Positions 1-10,412 of a stretch of DNA of 23,679 bases are shown one piece after another. Numbering within the stretch: the stretch's first letter is position 1; every line of letters begins with the position of its first letter. The position numbers were made by a program, and so were the translations under genes. Origin of the DNA: Silene noctiflora (Eukaryota; Streptophyta; Magnoliopsida; Caryophyllales; Caryophyllaceae); the NCBI GenBank assembly GCA_009801015.1, contig VHZZ01000023.1:5929-29607 (forward strand), in the 5' to 3' direction. The notes under the pieces were generated by a model. The model searched no databases, had not been told where the DNA came from, and saw only the letters and a program-made list of their open reading frames with translations.

Positions 1-398
1 ATAAATGAAGAAAATAGTATAACTGGAGTCTGACCATCAGATGCACGTATGTTGATTTATGCCTTCCGAAAGTCGGGATTTCCTTTATGTTCTCGGTTTT
101 AAGAAATTTTTAAATCTTTAATTTTACAGTTTTAACTTCATGAATGTTTTAATAATGATAAATGAAGAAAATATTTTAATTGGAGTATGACCATCAGATG
201 CACGTATATTAATTTATGGCTTCCAAAAGTCAAGATTTCGTTTAATTGTCTCGGTTTTACGAAATTTTCAAATCTGTAATTTTACAGTTTTAAGTTCATG
301 AATGTCTTAATAATGATAAAAATATTATAGTTGGAGTATGACCATTAAATGCACGTATTTTGATTTATACCTTCCGAAAGTCAAGTTTCCGAGGAGAT
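1..398. repeat. Tandem satellite-like array, unit about 157 bp, 2.5 copies
   Basis: The block starting ATAAATGAAGAAAATA at base 1 starts again at 158, and a third, shorter copy begins at 316, where TGAAG is missing. Shared landmarks in each copy are GGAGT(A/C)TGACCAT, ATGCACGTAT, CTTCC(G/A)AAAGTC and, in the first two, TTTTACAGTTTTAA followed by TTCATGAATG. The third copy breaks off near 398, and the array probably continues left of the window. The copies differ by scattered substitutions, so this is not an assembly duplicate. A unit near 157 bp is in the range of nucleosome-sized plant satellites. No coding potential was seen. Confidence 0.8.
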
Positions 399-636
399 AT
401 AGATGACGAGGGTAAGTTGGAATGTTCATGTTATAATTCGGCCGATACAAATAAATCCGAAGCGACAAACAAAGGTCATCAACAAAACTCAAGATATGGG
501 ACACTATTAATCATCCAATACAATTTAAGCATACAACAAAGCACACGGAGACACACGTAGAGTTTTAGTTGCTAATGGCCTGATGTCCACATGATATGGC
601 CTCTTTTATTACAGTCTGAATCATCCACTAACACAC
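399..636. other. 3' flank of the transaldolase gene
   Basis: This is AT-rich spacer between the satellite and the transaldolase stop codon. Read on the minus strand it should hold the 3' UTR, and a polyadenylation-type hexamer lies at 605-610. Nothing else was recognised. Confidence 0.5.
605..610 (-). promoter_or_regulatory. Candidate polyadenylation signal of the transaldolase gene
   Basis: On the minus strand the sequence reads AATAAA 27 nt after the TAA stop codon at 637-639. Plant near-upstream elements are loosely conserved, so this is a candidate only. Confidence 0.4.
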
Positions 637-3600
637 TTATCGGCTAACTAGATTCATGGCGTCCGCTTTTTCTTGCAGTGTAGCAAGCAAACTGTTGAAG
701 CTCTTCTTGAAAGAGTCAACTCCTTCCTCTTCCAATTGAGAACCCACCTGGTTCCAATCAATTCCTAACTTCTCAAGGGCACTATAAATGCCTTGAGCCT
801 CAGACACGTTTCTATCAATTGTCCTTGAAACCGTTCCATGGTCAATAAATGCTTGGAGAGCCTGATCAGGCATTGTTGAAACCTGCCAAAAGTAAACAAT
901 TGAGCCATTTACCTATCTTCAAAACATTATACACAAGAAAATCCCAGAAAAAAAACAGAGATGCATACTTACTGTTTCGTTTCCAATCAAAGGATCCACA
1001 TATAGTGTGTCCGGGTATGCAGGATTCTTAACACTGGTAGAAGCCCACAACAGCCTCTGCTTCTTGGCACCTTTTTTTACCAACGCCTCCCATCGTGAAC
1101 CAGAAAACTTTTTTTGATACAACTGATATGCCAAAGTTGCTTGAGCAACAGCAGCCTACATCAGCAAAGTCATGCATAAGAATGTTAGTGTTTGATTTTA
1201 AGAAATGCTGAAACTGCCTTTGACATTGTGCAGAACAAACCTTTCCACGTAGATCCAAAGCTTCTGGGGTTCCAACTTTTTCGAGCATCTTATCAACCAG
1301 GGAATCAACCCTACTGACAAAGAAGGAAGCAACACTAGTCACCCTGGAGAGGTCACTGAGCCCAGAAGCCTCCAAGCCATCCAAGTACGCATCTATCACA
1401 GCCTCATATCTTGTAAGAGAAAAAATAAGCTGTGCATTGGCATAAAGAATTATGTTAGCATGTATTGCAATTTCAGATAATAGTCTCAACAACAGAATAA
1501 TTAGACTCTCTAGGGTTGAGGCAGACGCCTGCAGGCCCACAACCATCCAAGGCATGCCAAAACTAATTCCCTTTGTTGTTTTTTGGGGATATGGTCAGGG
1601 CTTGACAGGGAAGGGAAAGGGAACATATACCACAATTCCCTTTCTTGTTTGTTTCACTGTTTTTCCCCGTTCTCTTCCCTCTTCATTCACCTCACTTAAC
1701 AACCACCATAGACAACATTGTCAAGCACCATTAATGCCATTGCCACGATCAACTACGACCACCACCATTGGCGTCTCACTCACAGCCCTCGCCGTGTTTG
1801 CCCGTCGCCTACTTCACCCCACCTCGGGGGACCTCCTGGGTGTTTGGGGTGATTCCGTGGTGTTTTGCATGGTGGTTATGTAGGTGGCGTGGGATTTTCG
1901 AAGAATGAGAAGGGGAAAAATGGACTTACAGGCAGGACAGCTAACTCACCGCAGCACAGCCGACTTGCCGGCGGCACATGGCCTCAGGATTGCCAGCGAG
2001 GGTGTTTAGTGTTGGTGGTTGGTGGTGAAGGTTGGTCGTCGGTAATGGTTGTATTTGGTGGGTTTTTATTTTTCATTCCCTTATATATTTAAAACAAACA
2101 TGAAGGAAAATCAAAGGGTCCTTTCATTTCTTGTACCCTTCTTTCCCTTTCTTATTCCCTAATGCGAACCAAACGCCCCCTAACATATCTATGATGACAG
2201 TGGCAAGATGATTTACACATATCTTAACCAATTCAAACCATGCAATAGCTCAATTATTTGTAAGTGCCACTCAAAGTATGCTCATGTCTGAAAGGACATT
2301 CCAATAGAATTGAAAATCCAACATTCCGTTATTAATTAGTTCAAGAATTAATTAGTAGGCATAAATATAAGGTGTAAAGGAACTTACTGTCACATTGACA
2401 CTTATCCCGTTGGCAATAGTTTCTTTAATTGATGGGATACAGGGAGCAGTAGCTGGAATTTTGATGTACACATTGGGACGGTTAACCACTTTATGAAGCC
2501 ATTTCGCAGCCTCCACGGTGCCTTGTGTGTCATCTGCAAGTGTTGGTGAAACTTCAACTGAAACGTAACCATCACCTGCATTTGTTTGATCATAAATTGG
2601 CTCAAAGAGTTTGGATGCATCTTGAATGTCCTTGATAACCAGCTCCCAGTAGGCAGTTTCAATGTCTACTCCGGATTTTATAAGGTCTCTGCAGAGAGAG
2701 AGAAGCTTCAAATTTAAACAGCCTTGCAAGGGGCAAAGTGTGAATCAAACAAAAGATAAATGTGTTTTGGTACAAATAGTCCCAAAACAATTTAGGGTAG
2801 CTGAACATGTATCATCATTCGAGACCATTGGTAAATGTGTAAAACAATGTAAAATACTGAAGCAAGGGTAGTCATAAAATGAGGATTTTTTCAAGGTAGG
2901 ATAAAAACAAAAAAGTAAAATATACGGAGTATAAAAATAAGGGTAAATGAAACTAGTAAGTGTTAGGTTAAATCAAGGGAGAGTAAAACAAGATGTGAAG
3001 ACTCAATCAAGGTGGCGAAATTTTTTGAAAAATAACTACTCCGTATATCACAAGTTCAATAATAGTGAGTTTTTTTTCTAAATGCATCCAACACTAAAGA
3101 TGATACAAACTTTTGGAAAATGTCAAGCCATAGGGAATTGAGTAACAATTCAAATGGGACATATTTTTGAGCGCGATAGATTTGGTTGAAATTTGGGTTA
3201 GATACTTAATTAGTGTTGCAGTTGTGAAACTTGAAAGAAAGACGAGAAAATTTCATGGAGCATAGAAGGTGGCAAAGAGGATTAAGAAATTAAGACGGAC
3301 AGAGAGAGAAGGCTGATGTTGGGAAGAGATCTGATATAAGGAATATCTAGTATGCAAGAAACCAAGACACATAAAAGCAATCCAGAAACCCTCGACTCCA
3401 TTTTGCAGTTATGTAGCAACGATAAACAAATATTGAATGAAGCACATAGGTAAGAAAGAGTGAGTTGAAATAGTGTTAGTGTAAAGTAGAGAAGCAGGAA
3501 GAAATACCTAAACTGATCATTATAGGCATCTGAAGACGAAATAGCTTTCTGAAAAATCTGGAAAATCGGAAAGGAAAAGATGAGAAAGAGATTTAATAGT

Positions 3601-4008
3601 TGTAGAAAGAAAAGAGAAAGAGATTCATTACCGCAGGGTTGCTAGTGACACCTCTAACACCAGTTGTAATCAAAGGGAGGAGATCGGTAACGGGGCGGCA
3701 GAGATTGTCGTACCAGGGACTCTGACCTTCCTTTTCATACAGATCATGCAGAGTCGTACGCTTTGTAGCGCTCCCATTTCCAGTCGAATCAGAGCACTTG
3801 ACGCTGCAAAAGGAATGAATGAAAAGATACATACATAAATACTACTAATTGTAATAGATGGATGAATGAATGAGAAGATAACATACAGAAAAGGGGGGTT
3901 GGAATGGCGGGTGGTAGGTAAAGATGAGAAACGGTATGAAGAGGAGATCTTTGAGGATTTTGAGGAGTTAATCATCAAACCAACCATCAAAGACGAAGAT
4001 CTCCGCCC

Positions 4009-4041
<33 letters not shown>

Positions 4042-4089
4042 GCACCAGGACGGCGCCATCGGGTTTGACAGCTTCGATATTGTCGCCAT
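637..4089 (-). CDS. Transaldolase, plastid-targeted (7 exons, 447 aa)
   Basis: Transaldolase (EC 2.2.1.2) moves a dihydroxyacetone unit between sugar phosphates in the non-oxidative pentose phosphate pathway. Exons in transcript order: 4089-3887, 3803-3632, 3557-3508, 2688-2388, 1429-1241, 1155-973, 882-637. They sum to 1344 nt, every intron is GT..AG, and the phases agree. Residues 1-65 are Ser/Arg-rich with little acid, as in a chloroplast transit peptide, and include an 11-Ser run. The mature part carries [18 protein letters not shown] (about 87-104), GVTSNPAIFQKAIS, and [17 protein letters not shown], in which Lys218 is the expected Schiff-base lysine. [17 protein letters not shown] and the [17 protein letters not shown] block follow. 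The length suits plant transaldolases, and the sequence looks closest to the Arabidopsis At5g13420 type as I remember it. The start is the first ATG in frame. The upstream GTG codon was not used. No catalytic defect was seen. Confidence 0.95.
1550..2180. mobile_element. GC-rich insertion in transaldolase intron 4, probable non-autonomous transposon
   Basis: Intron 4 (1430-2387, 958 nt) contains about 600 bp that is clearly richer in G and C than the AT-rich DNA on both sides. Its right end reads TTCCCTAATGCGAACCAAACGCCCCC, split here as TTCCCTAATGCG and AACCAAACGCCCCC, a style of terminus common on plant hAT- and Harbinger-like MITEs. The left end near 1575-1640 (GGGG..GGTCAGGGCTTGACAGGGAAGGGAAAGGGAAC) resembles its reverse complement only roughly. 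Both ends carry several TTCCCTTTC/GGGAAAGGGAA blocks. I could not fix a target-site duplication, so the edges are approximate. The open frames inside show no recognisable protein. Confidence 0.4.
4009..4041 (-). repeat. (TGA)11 microsatellite coding the Ser run of the transaldolase transit peptide
   Basis: Eleven perfect trinucleotide units read as TCA on the minus strand and encode Ser17-Ser27. The repeat is in frame, so length changes would only lengthen or shorten the presumed transit peptide. Confidence 0.9.
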
Positions 4090-4201
4090 CACTTTTATTA
4101 TTTAATAAAAAAAATGGCCTGTTTGTTTTACTTTACTTTTGGAGGATGAAGATGAGTTTCACTTTCTAATTCATTGACTCTCTCACTAATCTTGATTATT
4201 A

Positions 4202-4215
4202 GAGTTTATAAACTC
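4202..4215 (-). promoter_or_regulatory. Candidate TATA element of the transaldolase gene inside a perfect palindrome
   Basis: GAGTTTATAAACTC is a perfect 14-bp palindrome whose centre reads TTTATAAA on both strands. It lies about 113 bp upstream of the transaldolase ATG, which would leave a 5' UTR of roughly 80-90 nt. This is inferred from position and motif only. Confidence 0.4.
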
Positions 4216-5467
4216 CGGCCTACCCCTTTGGCCTTTGGTAGGTGGAAAAGGCTTTGCCTTTTCAGCGCTGGCTAATTGGGTTGGTGAGATTATTATTACT
4301 CGTATTAGGTAAGCTAGGGACCCTAAACTATCTTATTGCATTTCTTAGTGTTATACTGTATATGAGTGTCTTTGGTACTCCGTATATTGTATGGGTCAAA
4401 TTACATAAGGACACACATCATATCTCGCGTCTGTTTTAATACAGTATCCAACTATTTCACGTATTATCACAGATTAGACCAAACAACTATGCATCCAAGG
4501 AAAATGACTCTTTTAATTTAAGTAAACCTAGTTCAATTTTAAGAGTTAGTTGATGACTAATATTTCACATAACACTGTTTTTCAAATCTTATACATAACA
4601 TCATTTTTTTCAAACCTTATACCAAAAATACCTATTGACGACTCCGGTGAAAAATAAACAAGAAATGACCGTTTTGCCCTTTTACTAACCATAATCTTAT
4701 GTCATTCATATTCTTTCCCAAAAAAAAAAAATCCCTAAATCAAGTTCATTAGGATTAAACATCCCTAATTGATCGTTATGCACTTAATCATATCCAGCAT
4801 CTACAATTAATCATAACACATCTCCTAATCGTATCAAGTAAATCAGTTATGTTTTTATTAGATTTATAAGTTGTTGCCCATCTTCTTTTTCTTGTGCTAA
4901 GACATGTTCAACATTTCAAATGGAATGGAGAAATTCTTTCAATGACAATAGTTTCTTGCTTCCATTATGCTAATACATTTGATAGGAAAAAATAGACCGT
5001 TTATTGACTACACAACTTATCTAGTAACTCCCGATTAAAGTGACAATAATGACCATAAGACAAATAACAATGATATTTTCGCCCTAATTTCATTGCTCTT
5101 CGACAATGTCTCCCGATCGGTGTGCAACTTCATTGCTTATCAGCCCAGTTTGTTATCTCCATCAACAACCTAATCCCACTTCTTAACTTCTTAATTGTTC
5201 TTTCACAAGTGTAATTTCCGCTCTTAACATTTTATTCTCAAGTTGCAATATTTTCGCCCTAATTTTAATTCATTTAAGATTGAATTAGGTTTTTCGATAC
5301 AATTCAATTTACTTATTTTAATTTGATTTTCGTAACGTCATAAATCTCAGGTCACTTATTAGGTGTTTTGGGTCACAAGATTTACTCCGAAATTCAAAAG
5401 TTTATCGGGCATAACTTTGTACTCCCTTCTAAAATTACTTTCCAAATTCCAACCTATGAAAATTGTA
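4216..5467. other. Intergenic region, no gene seen
   Basis: AT-rich spacer upstream of the transaldolase gene. It contains one ACTCCGTA word at 4377. A short TACTCCCTTCTAAAATTAC stretch near 5420 resembles a MITE end, but no matching partner was found close by. The short open frames here have no recognisable protein and no splice context. Confidence 0.5.
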
Positions 5468-5887
5468 CTCCCTTCATCCCACTTTCATTGTCCTACTTTT
5501 GTTTTTGGAAATGATTAAAAAAATAGGATAAAAATTACTACTCTACCTTTTTAATTAAGAAAAAGAGTGACAATACAACTTAGGGATATTAGTGACAATT
5601 TACTAATTCAAAGGTAACACGGACATATTTTTCCCCTTACAGAAAATGGCTCTGTGTTATCTTTGAATTGGATGGGAGAGAATACTAAATTAAGGGGACC
5701 GATAATGCCGCAACGGCTTTTGTTAATGCCCCGAATATATAATGTATGCAATTCTGTTGATGTGACATTTTGCTTTATGAAATTCGCGACATGCGTTTTT
5801 TTCGTGGAAATAGGTCCCTAAATTAGGGAACAATAAAAGTGGAATAAATTTTGGGAAAAAAAAAAGAATAAAATGGGATGGATAGAG
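5468..5887. mobile_element. Stowaway-like MITE (right boundary uncertain)
   Basis: The left end reads TA then CTCCCTTCATCCCACTTTCA. The right end near 5870-5889 reads GGGATGGATAGAG then TA, whose reverse complement CTCTATCCATCCC matches the left end. TA on both sides fits Stowaway target duplication. AAATTA(A)GGG(A)ACAATAAAAGTGG occurs both inside the element (about 5822) and just after it (about 5892). A second possible right end, AAGGGAG then TA, lies near 5970, so this may be a nested or longer element. Confidence 0.45.
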
Positions 5888-6169
5888 TACTAAATTAAGG
5901 GAACAATAAAAGTGGTATTCAAAACATAATTAGATGAAAAAAAAAAAAAAAAATACTTGTTTCAAGGGAGTAATGATATAGTGGACAAATGAGATTACGT
6001 TAAGAATAATAAGATATTATTTTTAATGTTCTCTATATCTCTCCAAATTCGATCCATAATTAGAATATAAATTCCGCCACATATTGACATATTAATAGTG
6101 GTATATAGAAGATGTCATACACCGAGTGTAATCTTATATCTTCCATGTACTAATAGCATAAAAATAGGA
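5888..6169. other. AT-rich spacer, no gene seen
   Basis: A poly(A) tract at about 5937-5953 and low-complexity AT sequence fill this stretch. Nothing codes here. Confidence 0.5.
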
Positions 6170-6330
6170 TGTAACACCCCGGCCCGGGTCGGGAGCGGAC
6201 ACTCGGGGTAGCTCGCTAGGCTGTGTACATGACTCGCAGATCATCACGGGTCTTTTTCAGCATATTTTGTCCACACTCATGCGCATCCCGAGAACCTTCC
6301 CAAGAGGTCACACATCTTTCGCATGATTAA
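6170..6330. mobile_element. Fragment of a Cassandra-type TRIM LTR with 5S rRNA-derived sequence
   Basis: The stretch starts with TGTAACACCCCGGCCCGGG, an LTR-like TG end, and stands out as GC-rich in an AT-rich spacer. At 6281-6318 it reads ATCCCGAGAACCTTCCCAAG then AGGTCACACATCTT. On the minus strand this closely matches the 3' third of plant 5S rRNA (GGTGACCTCCTGGGAAG.CCTCG). Cassandra elements are short LTR retrotransposons that carry 5S sequence with Pol III promoter parts in their LTRs. The similarity fades after about 6320, so the 5S internal control region is not visible. No second LTR or internal primer site was found in the window, so this is a solo, truncated copy. Confidence 0.6.
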
Positions 6331-6963
6331 CCAGAAAAGAAAGTGCACTTTGTTAAAATGAGTAATACTTTTAATCCCTTTAAACACTAGTTAGATTTTA
6401 ACCCAATCGATGAACCTCTTCAACGGGATATCCACCTAAATAACGTCTTCGATTCAGTGAAAGATTACAGTGGAAAAAAATAAAATTGAACTTTCAAAAT
6501 GGCAGAAATAAAGTCAAAAAAAGAAGATATTTTTTTGGTAAGCAAAAAGGAAGATATTTATGAAAGAGCTAAATAGACAAAAATGGAAGGTATATCCGTA
6601 TATGAGATAGAAACAGAGAGAGCGGTCGCGGCTTCTTCGGCTTTTTTTTTTAGGATTTGCATCTCTCTAGCTAGAAAAATGCTACCTTATCTTAAAAAGT
6701 CACAAAAAAAATACGGAATAATATTTGAATTCAGCAAAAACTGTGCTAGCTGCTCCTGGTTTAGAGCTTAATTGACAACACATCGAGCAAGATATTTAAT
6801 TGTGGAGTAGTAAATGACGACTTGCCTATCTTACAAACAACTATAATCTGGATATGATTCTCAACAGTATTATTATGATCAGCTGATGCCACTCTGATGT
6901 GTTAAATTCTCTACACCTGACGGAGGATATATATATATACATGTACATTATAAAAGGAAGAGT
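6331..6963. other. Intergenic region, no gene seen
   Basis: AT-rich DNA with a short (AT)n tract near 6929-6938. A 62-codon open frame at 6583-6771 on the plus strand has no recognisable domain and low-complexity flanks, so it is not called. Confidence 0.45.
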
Positions 6964-7304
6964 AAATTAAAAATAACTCTATTTTAAAATCAGGTTTTTT
7001 AAAATTATTTCTTTATATAATTTTTTCCTAAAATTACTTTTTTAAGATACACTTTTTATTAAAAATTGCTTCTAAACTCCAATTGAGGTGATTGTTACGC
7101 ATGTTTTTCAACTTATTCTCCATAGTTATACCTTTCAAAGTATAAATTGGCTAAGCTATATAAACCTACGGAATAAGTCACCTAAATTGGAAATTTGAAA
7201 CAATTTTTTATAAAAGTACATCTTAAGGGAGTAATTTTAGAAAAAAATTATATAAAGGAGTAATTTTTAAAAACTGGATTTTAAAAGGGAGTTATTTTTA
7301 ATTT
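6964..7304. mobile_element. Long-hairpin MITE, arms about 128 bp, next to the DUF2301 stop codon
   Basis: The left arm (6964-7092) and right arm (7178-7304) are near-perfect reverse complements. Left: AAATTAAAAATAACTCTATTTT, written in parts as AAATTAAAAATAACT and CTATTTTAAAATC. The right arm read in reverse gives AAATTAAAAATAACT and CCCTTTTAAAATC, and the match continues through CTTTATATAATTTTTT, CTAAAATTACT, TTAAGAT and CCAATT.AGGTGA. A central spacer of about 85 bp separates the arms. The element ends 16 bp below the TAG of the minus-strand DUF2301 gene, so transcripts of that gene would probably carry the hairpin in their 3' UTR. The family is unassigned. Confidence 0.8.
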
Positions 7305-7319
7305 AAGGTCAAATTGGAT

Positions 7320-9460
7320 CTAGAACTTTTGCTTCCTGGACTTCTCAAGCACAGCCTTCTCCTCTTCTGGAAGTGCATTAAACATAAACACAGACTTGTC
7401 GCCAATGTCATCCTACAAACACATAACAGTGTAACTTTTCAATAATACATTTTTTAGATAAAATGATAGGATTTGTAGCTGTTCAGAGTATAATTTGATA
7501 TGCTACAAACACAAACTTCTCCTCCGGCTCATATATGAAGAGTTGTCTCTCTTCACTAGTTTATTCCAACTTTTTCAAGGCAAAAGGTGTACCTTAAAAG
7601 GCTGAGTAAACTTCCTTCCAGAAAATACAGCAAAGAAGGTTACCCATACACCGAGGAGCAATGTCTTCACCCCGTTATCCATTGTCCCTGTCTGTCATGA
7701 ATCATAGCACTCGTTAAGGCTCAAATGAAAAACAACACAAGCCACCTATGAATCTATCAGAACTAAGTAACAGTAGACAACCAACAGCATGCAGTAGATT
7801 CCATAAAGAGGGAGATTAGTAATGAGTAGCAATGATAATTATTGATAAAGACACGCATACAAGCATGGAGGCATAGGTACGGTTTTAAATATAGGTTGCA
7901 ACGCTGAAACGTGACTAAATTAGAAGGTTTTGAAGTTTACTACGACCACATATCGGGCTAACATTGACCGATTTTATAGTGTAGTGTAGGACCAAGATCT
8001 GGTTGTGATGCCCAAGTCTGAGATAAAATCTCAAAGCGAGATTTAACATTTAAGTTTAGTAGAGCACTTCCTCAAACAAAACGTCAACTTTATTCATTAA
8101 TAATGCTATATTAGTTACTCAGTTTTACAACTCTAGACATTAGTTCTCAACACCATATCCGACAACTCCAGAAACCAGACAGAAAATACAGTAAGATATA
8201 GGAATCTTCACATGCAAAAGTATCAGTACCAGGTGACCGAGAAGACAGGTTGGTATTATGAAAGCAAGGACTGCGGCCTCCAATTTTCCATAGCAGAGGC
8301 CTGTTTGGAATAGCCGAGAAAAAGATAAGTGAGAAAGCACATAAGGTTGAATTGACTAAAATCCGATGACAGAATAATATTGAAAAGGAAGAAGCGGCAG
8401 TGAGCAATTTACCTTCTTTGATAACTAGCCCTGTGAGAGAAGCAAAGATAGGGCCAGTGAACCAAATGGCGGTAGGATTGTCAACAACATATTGCACCAA
8501 CCCCTCACCAGCAGGTCGAGCAAGGGCAAAATATGTGGCGAAAGAACCAAAAACACCCAAGAGCCAGAGTGCTTGTAGGGTGCGTTTGATTTCAGTGACA
8601 TATATGTGAATTAAATAAAGTGAAAGGCCCAGGCCAGCAGCACCAAAGAAATAGAGCAAATCAAGATTGCGTTCAAGGAGGTCTCTTAACCAAAAGTTAT
8701 CAGGTAAGAAAGCGGTTGAAGTAGCGACAACAAAAGAGGCAGCTGCTGCAACAAGTCCGGTTCTATATAAAACCACCTAAGTCGTTTGCAAATGGAAATA
8801 TAACATATTAGATTCTGAGCTTTTAACATCAAATAAACAAGTGCTATCAATTTGGGAAAATGAGAAATACGGTTACATGGGATAATTATTAATTATTACC
8901 ACTTGCTATTTTCCTTCCATTAATCTGGTAACAATAAGCATATGAAATTTGCGGGTGACACTGGGGTAACGTTGTTGTAATCCGGTAACAATTCTCCGCA
9001 ATCCAACCAAACACCAAGTGTAGACATCGTGATTCAAGAGTCCAGACACAAAATATTGATATGACAATTGACAAACTAGATATGTAAAAAAAAAAAAAAA
9101 AAGAAAAAATTGAAGATAAGGATTGAATTACAATAAGAATACCTCACGAATATCAGAAGGGTCGATCGTCCAAGGACCGTAGAAGCCTTGATAAGTAACG
9201 CCTACGTCAGTGGTTGGAGTCTCAGTTGTTGGTTCAATAGCTTTACAGCTCCATTCACTAGTATGAGTATGAGTATGAGTATGAGTATGAGTATGAGTAT
9301 GACCAAATCCCCCCCTCCTTCCACAAATTTCAGCAGTATTACATCGTCGTTTCAGTCCGCCAAAGATAACAGCCCCTTTTTGAGGATTTCTTATTATAGC
9401 TGCTCTTGTAATCGTGGCTCCCACTCCCGCCGATGCCATACCCATTATTTGTGTTCCCAT
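7320..9460 (-). CDS. DUF2301 integral membrane protein, probably plastid (5 exons, 314 aa)
   Basis: A conserved membrane protein of unknown function, found as I recall in cyanobacteria and plants. Exons: 9460-9143, 8776-8413, 8300-8230, 7691-7593, 7412-7320. They total 945 nt in phase, with GT..AG introns. The first ~100 residues lack a membrane segment and look like a transit peptide plus linker, holding a (His-Thr)7 run at residues 54-67. About six hydrophobic segments follow: 108-131, 145-167, 173-192, 208-226, 233-251 and 258-276. Family landmarks seen are YQGFYGPWTIDPSDIRE before the first helix, GLVIKEGLCYGKLEA, LLGHL, RKFTQPFKDDIGDKSVFMFN and a lysine-rich tail ending SRKQKF. The ATG at 9460 was chosen because it precedes the others in frame; internal Met residues 6 and 8 are alternatives. 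Function remains unassigned. Confidence 0.9.
9260..9301 (-). repeat. (AGTATG)7 minisatellite coding (His-Thr)7 in the DUF2301 protein
   Basis: Seven perfect hexanucleotide units read on the minus strand as CAT ACT codons, giving His54-Thr67. It lies in the poorly conserved N-terminal part, before the conserved YQGFYGPW block, and keeps the frame. Confidence 0.95.
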
Positions 9461-9668
9461 TTTATTGCAGTACTACCTTTGATTTTATTTCAGGACTGCT
9501 TCTCATTTTGATTTGCTTATATATTCCCCATTTCCCCAATGCCTTTGCTTTTATTTTTCCGAAATTTCTCGTGTACCACTTAATTTTATTAGATTTTTCA
9601 TTGTACGGCTATTTTTAAGAATCTGCCCGGGTAAGGTTTGGTACCCTTAATGTAGAAGCTACTAACAA
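9461..9668. promoter_or_regulatory. 5' flank of the DUF2301 gene
   Basis: About 200 bp separate the DUF2301 ATG from an inverted-repeat element, so any proximal promoter has to lie here or in the element. The sequence is T-rich, and no clear TATA box, G-box or Site II motif was seen. Confidence 0.35.
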
Positions 9669-10412
9669 AACGTTAATTTTTGATTACGTGACAATAATTA
9701 TTAAATTAAAAATTTTAAAAAATGTGAAAAAAAAAGTTTGAGCATATCCCATAATACCCCTTTACTTTATACATTTTCCCTAAATATCCCTAAATTACAA
9801 CAAAGAAAGCATCATGTTATGCAATTACAACTCAATACCCAAAAAATTAACAAAGTTATGAATTTATGAAAAGATTATATAGAAAATGAATTCTGATGTA
9901 CTTGGCTATGTTAACTTAATATAGGAAGCTAGACCAATACCCAACATGACTATGTAAATTAAAAGAAAAATTTGAGGAATTAAGTTAATGATGACATGAA
10001 GACAAAGATGAAAATTTTGTTCACTCTTATATTTTAACATAAAAGTAGCATTAATTATGTACATATTGATGTAGAGTAAGAGTAATTGAGATGACACATA
10101 GAATGACAACAAAATGACCACCTTATCAAGTTATTACACTGTTTAAATAAGAAATCTGGTGGAAAAATTATATAAGAAAATTGATTAAGGTACAATTACA
10201 TTGCTTAAATAAGGAATTTAGTGCAAAAACTGTATAAGAAAATTCCCTAAGGGTACCATGCGAAAATTGTTACATCTCAGGGATATCTAGGGAATAATGT
10301 ATAAAGTACAAGAGGGTACCATGGAAAATGTTAATCTTTTATTTTTATTTCAGGTTTTTTAGTAATTTTTAATTTAATAATTATTGTCATGTCATCAAAA
10401 GTTAACGCTTCG
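9669..10412. mobile_element. Inverted-repeat element of about 750 bp (MITE-like)
   Basis: The left arm (9669 to about 9810) reads AACGTTAATTTTTGATTACG then TGACAATAATTATTAAATTA. The right arm (about 10270-10412) in reverse complement reads AGCGTTAACTTTTGATGACA then TGACAATAATTATTAAATTA. Both continue to ACTTTATACATT, then TCCCTA.ATATCCCT. That gives terminal inverted repeats of roughly 140 bp at moderate divergence. The middle holds no recognisable transposase. I could not settle the superfamily or the target duplication. It sits directly upstream of the DUF2301 promoter region. Confidence 0.6.
10136..10256. repeat. Imperfect tandem duplication, unit about 62 bp
   Basis: ACACTGTTTAAATAAGAAAT at about 10136 and ACATTGCTTAAATAAGGAAT at about 10198 each lead to a stretch containing TATAAGAAAATT and ending in TAAGG(G)TA. 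The repeat lies inside the 9669-10412 element, next to its right arm. Confidence 0.6.

Noticed and set aside
1452..2092. Two plus-strand open frames in the transaldolase intron region
   Set aside because: The first starts antisense to the intron edge, both lie within the GC-rich insertion, and neither shows a recognisable domain.
6583..6771. 62-codon plus-strand open frame
   Set aside because: It holds poly(T)/poly(A) tracts and no domain, and its length is expected by chance.
9188..9511. Plus-strand open frame with a Met-Ser repeat
   Set aside because: It is antisense to DUF2301 exon 1; the repeat is the hexanucleotide tract read on the other strand.
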